Counted from the first letter of the stretch, positions 1 through 8,118 are shown. The stretch is 23,014 bases of DNA from Sulfurimicrobium sp964384915 (GCA_964384915.1 CAYLMA010000043.1:1-23014), one strand, 5' to 3'. Notes: a model not told the origin generated them from the sequence alone. Numbers and translations are program-made.

Positions 1-1226
1 ATGCGGCCAAAGATATGGATGTTTTCACCGGCCAATCCCTGCGGATAGCCGCTGCCATCCCACTTCTCCTGATGCTGATAGGCAATAATGCCGGCCGCAA
101 CCAGCGTGTCACGCTGCGAGTGCTGCAACATGGCGTAACCGATAGCGGGGTGGTTCATCATGATGTTCCGCTCTTCTTCGGTGAAGCGTCCGGGCTTCAG
201 CAATACATCATCTGGAATCCCGAGTTTGCCAATATCATGCAGAGGGGATGCTGCGGTGATCAATTCCACCTCTCTCGGCGTCAACCCCGCCTTCTGCGCC
301 AGTAGCTGGCTGTAGAGCGAGACGCGCCGGGTATGATTGGCGGTCTCATGGGATCGTTTCTCTTCGATGACGCCCATGGTGTAGATTGTCTCGCGCAGCG
401 TGCTCTCGATTTCGTCATTGAGGGCGAGCAATTCCTCGTTCTTTTTCTTCAGCATGTCCTGGTGGGCAAGGATTTCTGTATTGAAGAGATTGATCTCTTC
501 AGCGACATTGGCAAACTCACGGCTGTTGAACTGCTCGGCGCTCACCGGCTGATGCTGCCTGTAAGCCGTCATGGCGTGATCAATGAGCGTTTCCAGTGGC
601 TGCTGAACATGATTTTTGATAGTGCGGGAAGTGTTCACTAATACCAGAGCAAATGCCACGATGGACAATGCCACCAGCCCCAGCATGACCCAGAAGGCAT
701 GATTGCGGTACTCTCTGACATCAAGCTCAATATCGATCGCACCCAGCACGGTTCCCTCGGTAACCTCATGGCAGGTGAGGCAGTTGAGCCTTCCCTGCCG
801 CGATGCAATATAGGGAATGATAACGCGCACGCTTGGCTGAAGTGTAAACTCTTTCAAAACAAAAACCGGTTCCCGGGTATCAAAAGCCTGTTTGGCAATT
901 GGGTCCGCGATCCGCTCCTGGGCTTTCCCCGGGCCAAACTGCTTCGTAACGACATCCCCGCGAATAATATTCAGGGCATTAATATGGTGCAGCTCTTTGA
1001 TCTCATCCAGATAGTAATCACGCCGATCCATAATTTTCGCCTTCATGTGCGCGGTCAGGCCGGACTTGACCAGTTCGGCATGCGCCAGCGCCTGATTTTT
1101 GATGGCTTGCGTGGAGAGGGAGCGGAAATTTATGCCTGTGACCAGAAGCAATGCCAGCGCCAGAATCGACAGGACATTGATCAAACTATTAACGGTGATG
1201 GTTTTTATACTTGGTTTTTTTATCAT
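1..1226 (-). CDS. Membrane HD-GYP domain protein with haem-c periplasmic sensor (partial, 3' end missing)
   Basis: Reading the minus strand from 1226 gives 408 uninterrupted codons that run off the left edge. Residues about 13-33 and 177-198 are membrane segments, so residues 34-176 should be periplasmic. That loop ends with C149-L-T-C-H153 followed by a VLGAIDIEL strand, the layout of DUF3365/Tll0287-like haem-binding sensors. A coiled coil (about 243-290) leads into an HD-GYP domain: H298-T-R-R-V, H330-D331, GKLGIPD (333-339) and GYP at 393-395. HD-GYP domains usually hydrolyse the second messenger c-di-GMP in the cytoplasm, so the protein probably links redox state or a gas ligand to c-di-GMP level. 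I chose ATG 1226 because GAAGG lies 9-10 bases upstream. An in-frame ATG at 1304 would add 26 residues and has no clear ribosome site. The metal-binding C-terminal part of the domain lies outside the window. Domain calls are confident; the ligand is inference. Confidence 0.9.
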   Translation of the reverse strand, partial: MIKKPSIKTITVNSLINVLSILALALLLVTGINFRSLSTQAIKNQALAHAELVKSGLTAHMKAKIMDRRDYYLDEIKELHHINALNIIRGDVVTKQFGPGKAQERIADPIAKQAFDTREPVFVLKEFTLQPSVRVIIPYIASRQGRLNCLTCHEVTEGTVLGAIDIELDVREYRNHAFWVMLGLVALSIVAFALVLVNTSRTIKNHVQQPLETLIDHAMTAYRQHQPVSAEQFNSREFANVAEEINLFNTEILAHQDMLKKKNEELLALNDEIESTLRETIYTMGVIEEKRSHETANHTRRVSLYSQLLAQKAGLTPREVELITAASPLHDIGKLGIPDDVLLKPGRFTEEERNIMMNHPAIGYAMLQHSQRDTLVAAGIIAYQHQEKWDGSGYPQGLAGENIHIFGR

Positions 1227-1574
1227 CAACGGCTGCCTTCGATCAATCACGAAAAGCGCGTATCTCGCCTGCCGGTATTTGTTATCCAACAGGGAAATCA
1301 GCATCCAGCCATTAAAATGGCTGATACATCATAAAACATAAGTGGGCATAATGGGCAACAAGCACAGAGCAGAAATCAGGCCTGGGTTCGTGCCATTGCG
1401 GCGCAAGGTTTTGTGCGCTTCGCGAGGACGTTTGATTGCCCAGGTGCAGCCCGGTGACTGGCTGATTTTCCAAGACACAATTCGGGACAGGCCACGGTTT
1501 CTATGTGCCCTCAAATGGTTTGCCCGTTTCCGGCTCCATGACTTTTCGTGGCCGCCCTGATTTGAGAGAAGAGT
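1227..1574. other. Divergent intergenic region between the HD-GYP gene and mntP
   Basis: This 348-base stretch separates two divergently read genes, so promoters for both should lie in it. I see one perfect dyad (1306-1323) and an AT-rich patch around 1324-1351 containing CATAAT, a possible -10 box for mntP without a convincing -35. Manganese exporter genes are often preceded by a yybP-ykoY riboswitch, but I could not find its conserved core here. Short open frames in the region on both strands have no recognisable protein features. Confidence 0.5.
1306..1323. repeat. Perfect 8-bp inverted repeat, possible operator
   Basis: CAGCCATT, a two-base AA spacer and AATGGCTG form a perfect dyad. It sits 80 bases upstream of the chosen HD-GYP start and overlaps nothing coding. 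It is not followed by a T-run on either strand close enough to make a good terminator, so an operator is more likely. The protein that would bind it is unknown. Confidence 0.5.
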
Positions 1575-2108
1575 TTGGTCGAAGTCATTATCCTCGCAGT
1601 CGCACTCAGCATGGACGCTTTTGCAGTATCCATCGGCCTGGGCGCCAAGAAAGGCACGCCAAATCTGGCGCTGAGAGCCGGTGTTTTCTTCGGTTTTTTT
1701 CAGGCCTTGATGCCTTTGATCGGATATTTGGGGGGCAAGGGTGTTTTAGGCTGGATAGAAGCCTATGCCCACTGGGTCGCTTTTGGCTTGCTGACGCTGA
1801 TTGGCGCAAAAATGATTTACGAAGGTTTTCAAGAAGGCATAGAAGAAGACATTTCGGCCATTACCAACAAGGTGATGCTGATCCTCGCCATCGCCACCAG
1901 CATCGACGCAATGGCCGCAGGATTCAGCCTGACGCTGTTGGATGCGAACCCCTATATTGCCTGCCTGGCCATTGGAGCAATCACTTTTGCCTTCAGCGTG
2001 GCAGGTGTTTTCGTTGGCAAGAAAAGCGGAACCTGGCTTGAAGGCAAAGCGGAAATTTTCGGAGGTATCGTTTTGATACTAATTGGCATTAAATTGCTGG
2101 TTTTCTAA
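1575..2108 (+). CDS. mntP: Manganese efflux pump MntP
   Basis: The 177-residue, very hydrophobic protein matches the MntP (YebN, formerly DUF204) family in length and layout: two repeats of three membrane helices. The conserved acidic sites are visible as SMDAF (Asp at about residue 14) in helix 1 and SIDAM (about 110) in the matching helix of the second half. MntP exports Mn2+ across the inner membrane and protects against manganese overload. The gene starts with TTG at 1575, preceded by the purine-rich AGAGAAGAG; no in-frame ATG gives the full first helix. It stands alone, divergent from the HD-GYP gene and convergent with the DUF342 gene. No manganese riboswitch was recognised upstream. 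Regions 1-2240 look more AT-rich than the rest of the window. Confidence 0.93.
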   Translation: MVEVIILAVALSMDAFAVSIGLGAKKGTPNLALRAGVFFGFFQALMPLIGYLGGKGVLGWIEAYAHWVAFGLLTLIGAKMIYEGFQEGIEEDISAITNKVMLILAIATSIDAMAAGFSLTLLDANPYIACLAIGAITFAFSVAGVFVGKKSGTWLEGKAEIFGGIVLILIGIKLLVF

Positions 2109-2241
2109 TTGGTTCCAAAGTTTCAGCCTAAATCCGCGCTTCAATTCATGAGGCCATGTTTATGCGCCCGTCAGGTTTGCGGACAAATTTCGTACCCTCT
2201 GGTTTTTTATGTGGCTCCGCGGCTTATGCGCTTTTCAGGCA

Positions 2242-3885
2242 TCACTGGAACGTGATTTCATCCTCGCCGAGCGTAAAGCTGCCGCCGCCGCGCTGTATTT
2301 CGACATGGTGAATCTGGCCGCCGATCTCGACCTGGACGCCGCCGAACACGGCTTTTTCCGCCACCACCTTGGCGTCCACGGCGAGCACGAGTTCGAGTTC
2401 GAATTGTTCCTTCTCCTCCTGCAGGGTTTCCATGTCCAGCATCAGGGCCATTTGCGTGTTTTCCGCCTTGGCGAGGATGCCGGCCGGCATGCGCTCGGGG
2501 TGGCTTCTGACGTAGGTCAGCAGCTTGACGACTTCCTCCATTTCCTTGGTCTTGGTTTCCAGAAGATGGGTCGTGCGCTTCAGTTTGTCGTTCAGATAAG
2601 GGTTGCTGCCCACCATCACCCGTGTCTTGACCCCGGCGGCTGAGCCGATCACGGCGGTTTGCACCAGCAGGCTGGCTTCGGTCAGTCCGCCGATGATGCA
2701 ACCCTTGCCCGAGCCCGGCTTGCCGACCATGATCTGGTTGATCGCTGCCAGTTCGCTTTGCATCACCAGGTCGTCCACCAGGATGCTGTCGCCGGTTTCG
2801 ATGCTGGCATTCTCGATGAAATGGGCCGAGCAGGAACCCTTGCAGCGGATGCGGGCAATGTTGGTCTTCTGATTTTCATCCAGATGATCATGCACCTCGC
2901 CGTGGCCGATGATGCCGCCCTTGACGATGACGTCGCCGCCGGCGTCAAGCGTGGCGGCCTCGACCGTGCCGCCTACATGGATATCGCCGGTGGCGCGGAT
3001 GCTCATGCCGGCATGCACGTCGCCGGTGACGTTGACGGTGCCGTCGAAATCCAGGTTGCCGGTGGACAAGTCGATGGTCTGGAGTGTCACGGTCGGCTCC
3101 ACCGTCATGCCGTGGCTGACTTCCACCGGCTGGCCGGGAATTTCGGCGATCAGGAAGGCGGGATCTTCGGGGTCGACCATTGCGCCCTTGAGTTGGGGGG
3201 AGTACATGGCTTCCTTGCCGGGCTTGGCCAGAATCACCTGCCCCAGCACGTTTTCACCTGCTTCGCCCGGCGTGGGCGGGTGTTTCTGCATCAGTCGCTC
3301 GCCCTGATGCACCGTGACGATGCCGCCCAGGTCGCGGTAATCGGCGATGTCGTGCTCGTTGAGATGGGGGTGGCGATCCTTGACCATGGGGATCAGGCAC
3401 TCCAGGCGGCCATCTTCGCCATGCACGACTTCGCGGCCCTGGGCGATCAGCATCCTTTCCGCCGTCCCTTCTGCCAGCACCTGGTCAATCACTCTGTCCT
3501 GGATGCCTGCGGTGACGCCTTTGGCAGTCAGTGCAAGGCCAATCTGTTCCTGCGTCACGGCTGTGCCGCCGCAGGGGGGCGTTACCGTGAGCCAGGCGGA
3601 CATTTTGTCAGATGATATTTCAACGGATGCGCCGGCATCGCGCACCTCGCCGATTTCAAGGCTGAAAGGCTCGCTGGCCGTGGCACATTGCTTGACCAGC
3701 TGCGCCAAAGCCGGTTCGGAGAGAAAGAGCTGCGCGTAACCTGCTTCAGCGATTATTTGCTTCAGCGATTCCAGGTCAATGGGGGCCAGGTTTTCTGCCG
3801 GCGTAAAGCTTGCCAGCAGCTTGCGGCTGTCTTCCGTGATTGAGAGCGATATGGGTTGAGCTTGCGTATCCTGCGCATCATCCAT
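2242..3885 (-). CDS. FapA family protein (DUF342)
   Basis: The 547-residue protein is a typical DUF342/FapA (flagellar assembly protein A) member. The N-terminal third (about 1-160) is a poorly conserved alpha/beta region. The middle (about 170-400) carries the family's polymer-like beta repeats, with runs such as GNLDFDGTVNVTGDV, IRATGDIHVGG and DAGGDVIVKGGI, which predict a right-handed beta helix. A long coiled coil follows (about 415-490) before a short beta C-terminus. The molecular role is not settled; members have been tied to flagella, surface polysaccharide and cell morphology. No flagellar gene is visible nearby. ATG 3885 has AGAGGGG eight bases upstream. The gene follows the SRPBCC gene by 124 bases, so it may have its own promoter there. 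No convincing terminator was seen in 2109-2241, where it meets mntP head-on. Confidence 0.87.
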   Translation of the reverse strand: MDDAQDTQAQPISLSITEDSRKLLASFTPAENLAPIDLESLKQIIAEAGYAQLFLSEPALAQLVKQCATASEPFSLEIGEVRDAGASVEISSDKMSAWLTVTPPCGGTAVTQEQIGLALTAKGVTAGIQDRVIDQVLAEGTAERMLIAQGREVVHGEDGRLECLIPMVKDRHPHLNEHDIADYRDLGGIVTVHQGERLMQKHPPTPGEAGENVLGQVILAKPGKEAMYSPQLKGAMVDPEDPAFLIAEIPGQPVEVSHGMTVEPTVTLQTIDLSTGNLDFDGTVNVTGDVHAGMSIRATGDIHVGGTVEAATLDAGGDVIVKGGIIGHGEVHDHLDENQKTNIARIRCKGSCSAHFIENASIETGDSILVDDLVMQSELAAINQIMVGKPGSGKGCIIGGLTEASLLVQTAVIGSAAGVKTRVMVGSNPYLNDKLKRTTHLLETKTKEMEEVVKLLTYVRSHPERMPAGILAKAENTQMALMLDMETLQEEKEQFELELVLAVDAKVVAEKAVFGGVQVEIGGQIHHVEIQRGGGSFTLGEDEITFQ

Positions 3886-4009
3886 TATGAACCCCTCTGT
3901 TTCTTCAAGGGTAACAGGATATTATTATTGCTATCAAGTAATTGACGCTTATTCTTGATTATTTGCTGGAGTATTGGCGGTTTTGGGCCGAAAAATCAGC
4001 CCGATTGCC

Positions 4010-4615
4010 CTAAACGCGCCGTTGCAGCCGCTTGCGTGCTGCCGCGATTTGCGTGCTGTTTTGTTTCGCGAACTGTTCGCGCCGCAGCATCTCGTCGCGC
4101 ATGCCCTGGAACTGTTCGCGAACCTCGCTGTTCACCAGGCTTGGCCCGATCAGCGGGGGGATGGTTTGGGACGGGATGAGGGTTGCGTTGTAGTTAACCC
4201 GGGTATTCTGGCCATCCGCCATGAAATAGGTGACGCTATCCATGTTTTTCATGTTGCCGCTGGTGGCGCGGGAAGTCACCTTTGTATAGGGGAAAAGCTC
4301 CACCTCGCGCGTGGATTCGAAAGGGAAACTCCATAAGCCCAGGGCGTAGGTGCCTTTTTGTTCCACCTTGATACGGTTGCCATTGCGCGCCACGATCTTG
4401 CTGCTGGAAAGATTGGGGACGAACCCCGCCATGCGGTCGAAGTCGGTCATGACCTCCCAGGCACGCCTGGGCTTCACCGCTACCCGCATGTCCACGGTGA
4501 CGTGGAGGGTGTCGCCATCGCGCTCGGTGTGAACGTTGAGATCCGGCTCAGGCGTGAAAGCCTGGGCCAGGCAGGGGCTTAAGGCGATGAGCAGAAGCGC
4601 CAGGCGGGCACGCAT
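4010..4615 (-). CDS. Secreted SRPBCC (START/polyketide cyclase-like) family protein
   Basis: The 201-residue product begins with a clear signal peptide (MRARLALLLIALSPCLAQA, cut before FTPEPD), so it is probably periplasmic. The rest looks like an SRPBCC fold: a first strand with HVTVDMRVAVKPRRAWEVMTD, the usual start of a hydrophobic ligand-binding cavity, then FVPNLSSSKIV, and a C-terminal helix rich in Arg, Gln and Glu. Members of this superfamily bind lipids or other hydrophobic molecules; the ligand here is unknown. The start is only 14 bases after the metG stop, so the two are probably cotranscribed. There is no sign of a functional link to methionyl-tRNA synthesis. Confidence 0.75.
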   Translation of the reverse strand: MRARLALLLIALSPCLAQAFTPEPDLNVHTERDGDTLHVTVDMRVAVKPRRAWEVMTDFDRMAGFVPNLSSSKIVARNGNRIKVEQKGTYALGLWSFPFESTREVELFPYTKVTSRATSGNMKNMDSVTYFMADGQNTRVNYNATLIPSQTIPPLIGPSLVNSEVREQFQGMRDEMLRREQFAKQNSTQIAAARKRLQRRV

Positions 4616-4629
4616 GATGGCAGCCTGGC

Positions 4630-6768
4630 CTACTTGACGCGCATTCCCGGCTCTGCGCCTTCATCCGGGCTGAGGATGAAGAGGCCGGGGGTGTCGCCGG
4701 AAGCGGCCAGCACCATGCCTTCGGACAGGCCGAATTTCATCTTGCGCGGGGCAAGGTTGGCCACCATCACGGTCAAGCGCCCGATCAGCTTTTCCGGCGC
4801 GTAGGCGGACTTGATGCCGGCGAACACGTTGCGGGTTTTGCCTTCGCCGATGTCCAGGGTGAGCTGAAGCAGCTTGTCCGCGCCTTCGACATGCTCGGCG
4901 TTGACGATCCGGGCGATGCGCAGGTCGATCTTACTGAAATCGTCGATGGAAATGGTTTCGGCAATAGGGGCGATGCCTGCGGATGCATCACCCACAGTAG
5001 CTGCGGTTGTGGGCTGGTTTTGCTGCTTCTCTGCGTGGCGGGCTTGCGAATGCGGCTCGGCGGCTGGCGCGAGCGTGGCTTTGTTGGCTTCGATCATGGC
5101 TTCCACCTGTTTCGGGTCGATCCGGGTCATGAGGTGCTCGTAGGCGTTGATGGGGTTGGCGGGATAGGTTTTGAGGTCCTGCCAGCCCATTTTGCCGGGC
5201 AGATTCAGGAACTGCTCAACCCTGGCGGCGAGCTGCGGCAGCACCGGTTTGAGATAGATGGTGAGGATGCGGAAGGCGTTCAGGCTTTCGCTGCATACCT
5301 GGTGCAGGCGCTGTTCCTGTTCCGGCTTCTTGGCCAGTTCCCAGGGTTTGTTCTGGTCGAAGAACTGGTTCACCAGGTCGGTGAGGCGCATGATTTCGCG
5401 TATCGCCTTGCTGAAGTCGCGTTCCTTGTATGCGCGGGAAATCATTTCTTCCGAGCCGAGCAGGTTGATTTCGAGTTCTTCTTCCTCCGGCTGGCGGCGC
5501 TCCTCCGCATTGACGAGGCGGCCTTCGAAGCGTTTAAGGATGAAGCCGGCGGCACGGCTGGCGATGTTGACGTATTTGCCCACCAGGTCGCTGTTCACCC
5601 GCGCGGTGAAGTCCTCCAGGCTGAGGTCGATGTCCTCCATGCTGCCGTTGAGCTTGGCGGCATAGTAATAGCGCAGGTATTCCGGATTGAGGTGCTGCAG
5701 GTAGCTCTCGGCGGTGATGAAGGTGCCGCGCGACTTGGACATTTTCTGGCCGTTCACGGTGAGGAAGCCGTGGGCGAACACGCTGGTGGGCGTGCGGTGG
5801 CCGGAAAATTTCAGCGTGGCCGGCCAGAACAGGGCGTGGAAATAGAGAATGTCCTTGCCGATGAAGTGATAAAGCTCGGCTTTGGAATCCGGGTTCCAGA
5901 ATTCACCAAACAAGGCTTCCGCTGAAGGCTGACCGCTGACCGCTGACCGCTTTTTCGCCAGGTTCATGAAGCTGGCCATGTAGCCGATCGGCGCATCCAG
6001 CCAGACGTAGAAGTATTTGCCTGGCGCATCCGGAATTTCGAAGCCGAAATAGGGCGCGTCGCGCGAGATGTCCCAGTTGTTCAGGCCGGATTCGAGCCAT
6101 TCCTGCATCTTGTTGCAGGCTTCGGCCTGCAGGTGGCCCTGCGCTTGCGTCCACTGGGCCAGGAATGCCCTGCATTTGTCGTCGCCGAGCCTGAAGAAAT
6201 AGTGCTCGGATTCCTTGCGCACTGGCCTGGCCCCGGAAACGGCGGAAACCGGGTTGATCAGGTCGGTGGGCGCATAGGTGGCGCCGCAGGCCTCGCAGGA
6301 GTCGCCATATTGGTCCTGGGCATGGCATTTGGGGCATTCGCCCTTGATGAAGCGGTCCGGCAGGAACATTTCCTTTTCCGGGTCGTAGAACTGCTCGATG
6401 ATCTTGCTATCGATCAGCTTGGCTTCATCGCGCAGCTTGCGGTAAATCGATTGCGCGAGCGCCTTGTTTTCTTCGGAGTTGGTCGAGTAGTAATTGTCGA
6501 ACTCGATGTGGAAACCGCCGAAGTCGCGCGTGTGTTCGCCCCAGACGCGATCGATCAACTGTTCCGGGGTGATGCCTTCCTTTTCCGCGCGCAGCATGAT
6601 GGGCGTGCCGTGGGTGTCGTCCGCGCAGACGTAGAAACATTGGGTGTCCGCTTGCATTTTATGAAACCGTACCCAGATATCGGTCTGGATGTACTCGACC
6701 AGGTGTCCCAGGTGGATGCTGCCGTTGGCATAAGGCAGGGCGGACGTGACCAGGATTTTGCGTGTCAT
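4630..6768 (-). CDS. metG: Methionine-tRNA ligase
   Basis: The 712-residue cytoplasmic enzyme charges tRNA-Met with methionine. The class I signatures are present: ILVTSALPYANG, then HLGH (19-22) for HIGH, and KMSKS (342-346). A zinc knuckle follows the C145-x2-C148 ... C158-x2-C161 pattern. The C-terminal 105 or so residues (DLRIARIVNAEHVEGADKL onward) form the EMAP/Trbp111-type tRNA-binding domain found in the long, dimeric MetG type. An open frame extends to 6957, but the added 63 residues are low-complexity and run through a palindromic repeat. ATG 6768, just before TRKILVTSALPYANG, is therefore the start, though its ribosome site is weak. Odd: residues 273-283 are encoded by a heptanucleotide tandem repeat and look like a short extra loop (RSAVSGQPSA). 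The gene is divergent from apbC. Confidence 0.97.
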   Translation of the reverse strand: MTRKILVTSALPYANGSIHLGHLVEYIQTDIWVRFHKMQADTQCFYVCADDTHGTPIMLRAEKEGITPEQLIDRVWGEHTRDFGGFHIEFDNYYSTNSEENKALAQSIYRKLRDEAKLIDSKIIEQFYDPEKEMFLPDRFIKGECPKCHAQDQYGDSCEACGATYAPTDLINPVSAVSGARPVRKESEHYFFRLGDDKCRAFLAQWTQAQGHLQAEACNKMQEWLESGLNNWDISRDAPYFGFEIPDAPGKYFYVWLDAPIGYMASFMNLAKKRSAVSGQPSAEALFGEFWNPDSKAELYHFIGKDILYFHALFWPATLKFSGHRTPTSVFAHGFLTVNGQKMSKSRGTFITAESYLQHLNPEYLRYYYAAKLNGSMEDIDLSLEDFTARVNSDLVGKYVNIASRAAGFILKRFEGRLVNAEERRQPEEEELEINLLGSEEMISRAYKERDFSKAIREIMRLTDLVNQFFDQNKPWELAKKPEQEQRLHQVCSESLNAFRILTIYLKPVLPQLAARVEQFLNLPGKMGWQDLKTYPANPINAYEHLMTRIDPKQVEAMIEANKATLAPAAEPHSQARHAEKQQNQPTTAATVGDASAGIAPIAETISIDDFSKIDLRIARIVNAEHVEGADKLLQLTLDIGEGKTRNVFAGIKSAYAPEKLIGRLTVMVANLAPRKMKFGLSEGMVLAASGDTPGLFILSPDEGAEPGMRVK
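5921..5951. repeat. Heptanucleotide tandem repeat inside metG
   Basis: GCTGACC occurs three times in a row (5928-5948), preceded by one variant copy (GCTGAAG) and followed by a partial copy. It lies in frame within metG and encodes a Ser/Gly/Ala-rich stretch. Because seven is not a multiple of three, gain or loss of one unit would shift the metG frame. Confidence 0.85.
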
Positions 6769-6976
6769 GGGAAGCTCGGAACTGAGAAAGCTGAAATTGT
6801 AACAAAGTCGGCCGCATGGGTAGTATTCGTGCCGATTTTTATTGTTTAAACTTCGCTGGAAACAATTTGTCGCAACGCGACTCTCCATCCCTCCTCGCCC
6901 ACGTGTGGGAGAGGGCAGGGGTGAGGGCATGCGCGGTGAGTTTTTTTGAACAAACACTATTTACTTAGGAGCAAGC
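6769..6976. promoter_or_regulatory. Divergent metG / apbC control region
   Basis: Both genes must be transcribed out of this 208-base gap. On the minus strand TACAAT, at about 6798-6803, could be a metG -10 box, but its -35 is poor. An inverted repeat ATTGTTT (6841-6847) / AAACAAT (6860-6866) with a 12-base spacer could be a protein site. The apbC ribosome site TTAGGAGC lies just before ATG 6977. No promoter call is strong. Confidence 0.35.
6893..6914. repeat. REP-like GC-rich palindrome
   Basis: CCTC-g-CCCAC, a two-base loop GT and GTGGG-a-CTCC-complement GAGG form a hairpin of 5 plus 4 base pairs with one mismatch. It is flanked by CCCT- and AGGG-rich sequence. Translated on the minus strand it gives PSPLPSPTRGRGG, the kind of spurious peptide that widespread proteobacterial intergenic palindromes produce. 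It lies between metG and apbC and is not coding. Confidence 0.6.
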
Positions 6977-8065
6977 ATGGCCGTTTCAGAACTGCAAGTG
7001 CAAACCGCGCTGAAGGAATTGATCGATCCCCACACCAGGAAGGATTACATGTCCAGCAAGTCCGCCAAGAACATCAAGGTGGATGGCAATGACGTGTCCG
7101 TGGACGTGGTGTTGGGCTACCCCGCCAAGGGCGTGATGGACGACATCCAGAAACTGGTGACGGACAAGCTGAAAACCATTTCCGGCGTGGGCGGCGTGAG
7201 CGTCAACATGAGCCAGAAAATCGTCTCGCACGCCGTGCAGAAAGGCGTGAAGCTGATCCCCGGCGTGAAGAACGTCATCGCGGTGGCTTCCGGCAAGGGC
7301 GGCGTGGGCAAATCCACCACCGCGGTCAACCTGGCGCTGGCGCTGGCGGCTGAAGGCGCGTCCGTGGGCATCATGGATGCGGACATCTACGGCCCTTCCC
7401 AGCCCACCATGCTGGGCATCACCGGGCGTCCCGAATCCAGCGACGGGCAGAGCATGGAGCCCATGATGGGGCACGGCATCCAGGCCATGTCCATCGGCTT
7501 CCTGGTGGACGTGGAGCAGCCCATGGTGTGGCGCGGCCCGATGGTCACCCAGGCGCTGGAGCAGTTGCTCAACGACACCAAGTGGAAAGACCTCGACTAC
7601 CTGGTGGTGGACCTGCCGCCGGGCACCGGCGACATCCAGCTCACTCTGGCGCAGCGCGTGCCGGTGACCGGCGCCGTGATCGTCACCACGCCGCAGGACA
7701 TCGCCCTGATCGACGCGCGCAAGGGCCTGAAAATGTTCGAGAAGGTGGGCATCCCCATCCTCGGCATCGTGGAAAACATGAGCCTGCACATCTGTTCCAA
7801 GTGCGGCCACGAGGAACGCATCTTCGGCACCGGCGGCGGCGAGAAAATGTGCCAGGACTATGAAGTGGAATTCCTCGGCTCGCTGCCGCTGGATATGCGT
7901 ATCCGCGTGGAAACCGACTCCGGCACGCCGACCGTGGTGGCCGAGCCGGATTCGAGGATTTCCATGATCTACCGCGACATCGCCCGCCGCGTGGCGATCC
8001 GCGTGGCGGAGCAGGCGCAGGACTTCAGCGCGCGCTTCCCGAGCATCGTGATCCAGAACACCTGA
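6977..8065 (+). CDS. apbC: Iron-sulfur cluster carrier protein ApbC/Mrp
   Basis: The 362-residue protein has the full-length Mrp layout. An N-terminal MIP18 (DUF59) domain (about 5-85, with LKELIDPHTRKDY) is followed by a P-loop ATPase domain. The deviant Walker A motif GKGGVGKST is at 106-114, with DADIYGPS and DLPPGTGD further on. C273-S-K-C276 is the CxxC pair that holds a bridging [4Fe-4S] cluster at the dimer interface. Mrp/ApbC proteins bind Fe-S clusters and pass them to apo-enzymes in the cytoplasm. The start has a good ribosome site (AGGAGC). It is divergent from metG, a pairing also found in other proteobacteria. In this window its clusters could serve CysH and CysI, but that is only an inference. 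A strong hairpin follows the stop codon. Confidence 0.96.
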   Translation: MAVSELQVQTALKELIDPHTRKDYMSSKSAKNIKVDGNDVSVDVVLGYPAKGVMDDIQKLVTDKLKTISGVGGVSVNMSQKIVSHAVQKGVKLIPGVKNVIAVASGKGGVGKSTTAVNLALALAAEGASVGIMDADIYGPSQPTMLGITGRPESSDGQSMEPMMGHGIQAMSIGFLVDVEQPMVWRGPMVTQALEQLLNDTKWKDLDYLVVDLPPGTGDIQLTLAQRVPVTGAVIVTTPQDIALIDARKGLKMFEKVGIPILGIVENMSLHICSKCGHEERIFGTGGGEKMCQDYEVEFLGSLPLDMRIRVETDSGTPTVVAEPDSRISMIYRDIARRVAIRVAEQAQDFSARFPSIVIQNT

Positions 8066-8086
8066 TCGGCAGATTCAAGTAGAATG

Positions 8087-8118
8087 ACGGCCAGCCAAAG
8101 TGCTGGCCGTTTTCTTTT
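8087..8118 (+). terminator. Rho-independent terminator or attenuator between apbC and dcd
   Basis: ACGGCCAGC (8087-8095) pairs perfectly with GCTGGCCGT (8102-8110) around a six-base loop and is followed by TTTCTTTT. It fits a terminator for apbC. It ends only 17 bases before the dcd start, leaving little room for a dcd promoter beyond it. TAGAAT at 8080-8085 could be a dcd -10 box, which would put the hairpin in the dcd leader. Confidence 0.85.

Noticed and set aside
699..1334. 211-codon plus-strand frame opposite the HD-GYP gene
   Set aside because: The minus strand carries clear haem, HD and GYP motifs, so this frame is its shadow.
1342..1574. yybP-ykoY manganese riboswitch upstream of mntP
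   Set aside because: Expected from the gene family, but I could not find the conserved core or the paired stems.
2109..2241. Bidirectional terminator between mntP and the DUF342 gene
   Set aside because: A TTTTTT run exists near 2204-2209 but no convincing stem precedes it on either strand.
2659..3615. 318-codon plus-strand frame opposite the DUF342 gene
   Set aside because: A shadow of the beta-repeat coding region; composition is typical of the reverse of such repeats.
4891..5925. 344-codon plus-strand frame opposite metG
   Set aside because: It mirrors conserved metG codons and has no recognisable protein feature.
6769..6957. Extended MetG N-terminus from an ATG at 6957
   Set aside because: The 63 added residues are low-complexity, cross a palindromic repeat, and the conserved protein starts at MTRKILVTSALPYANG.
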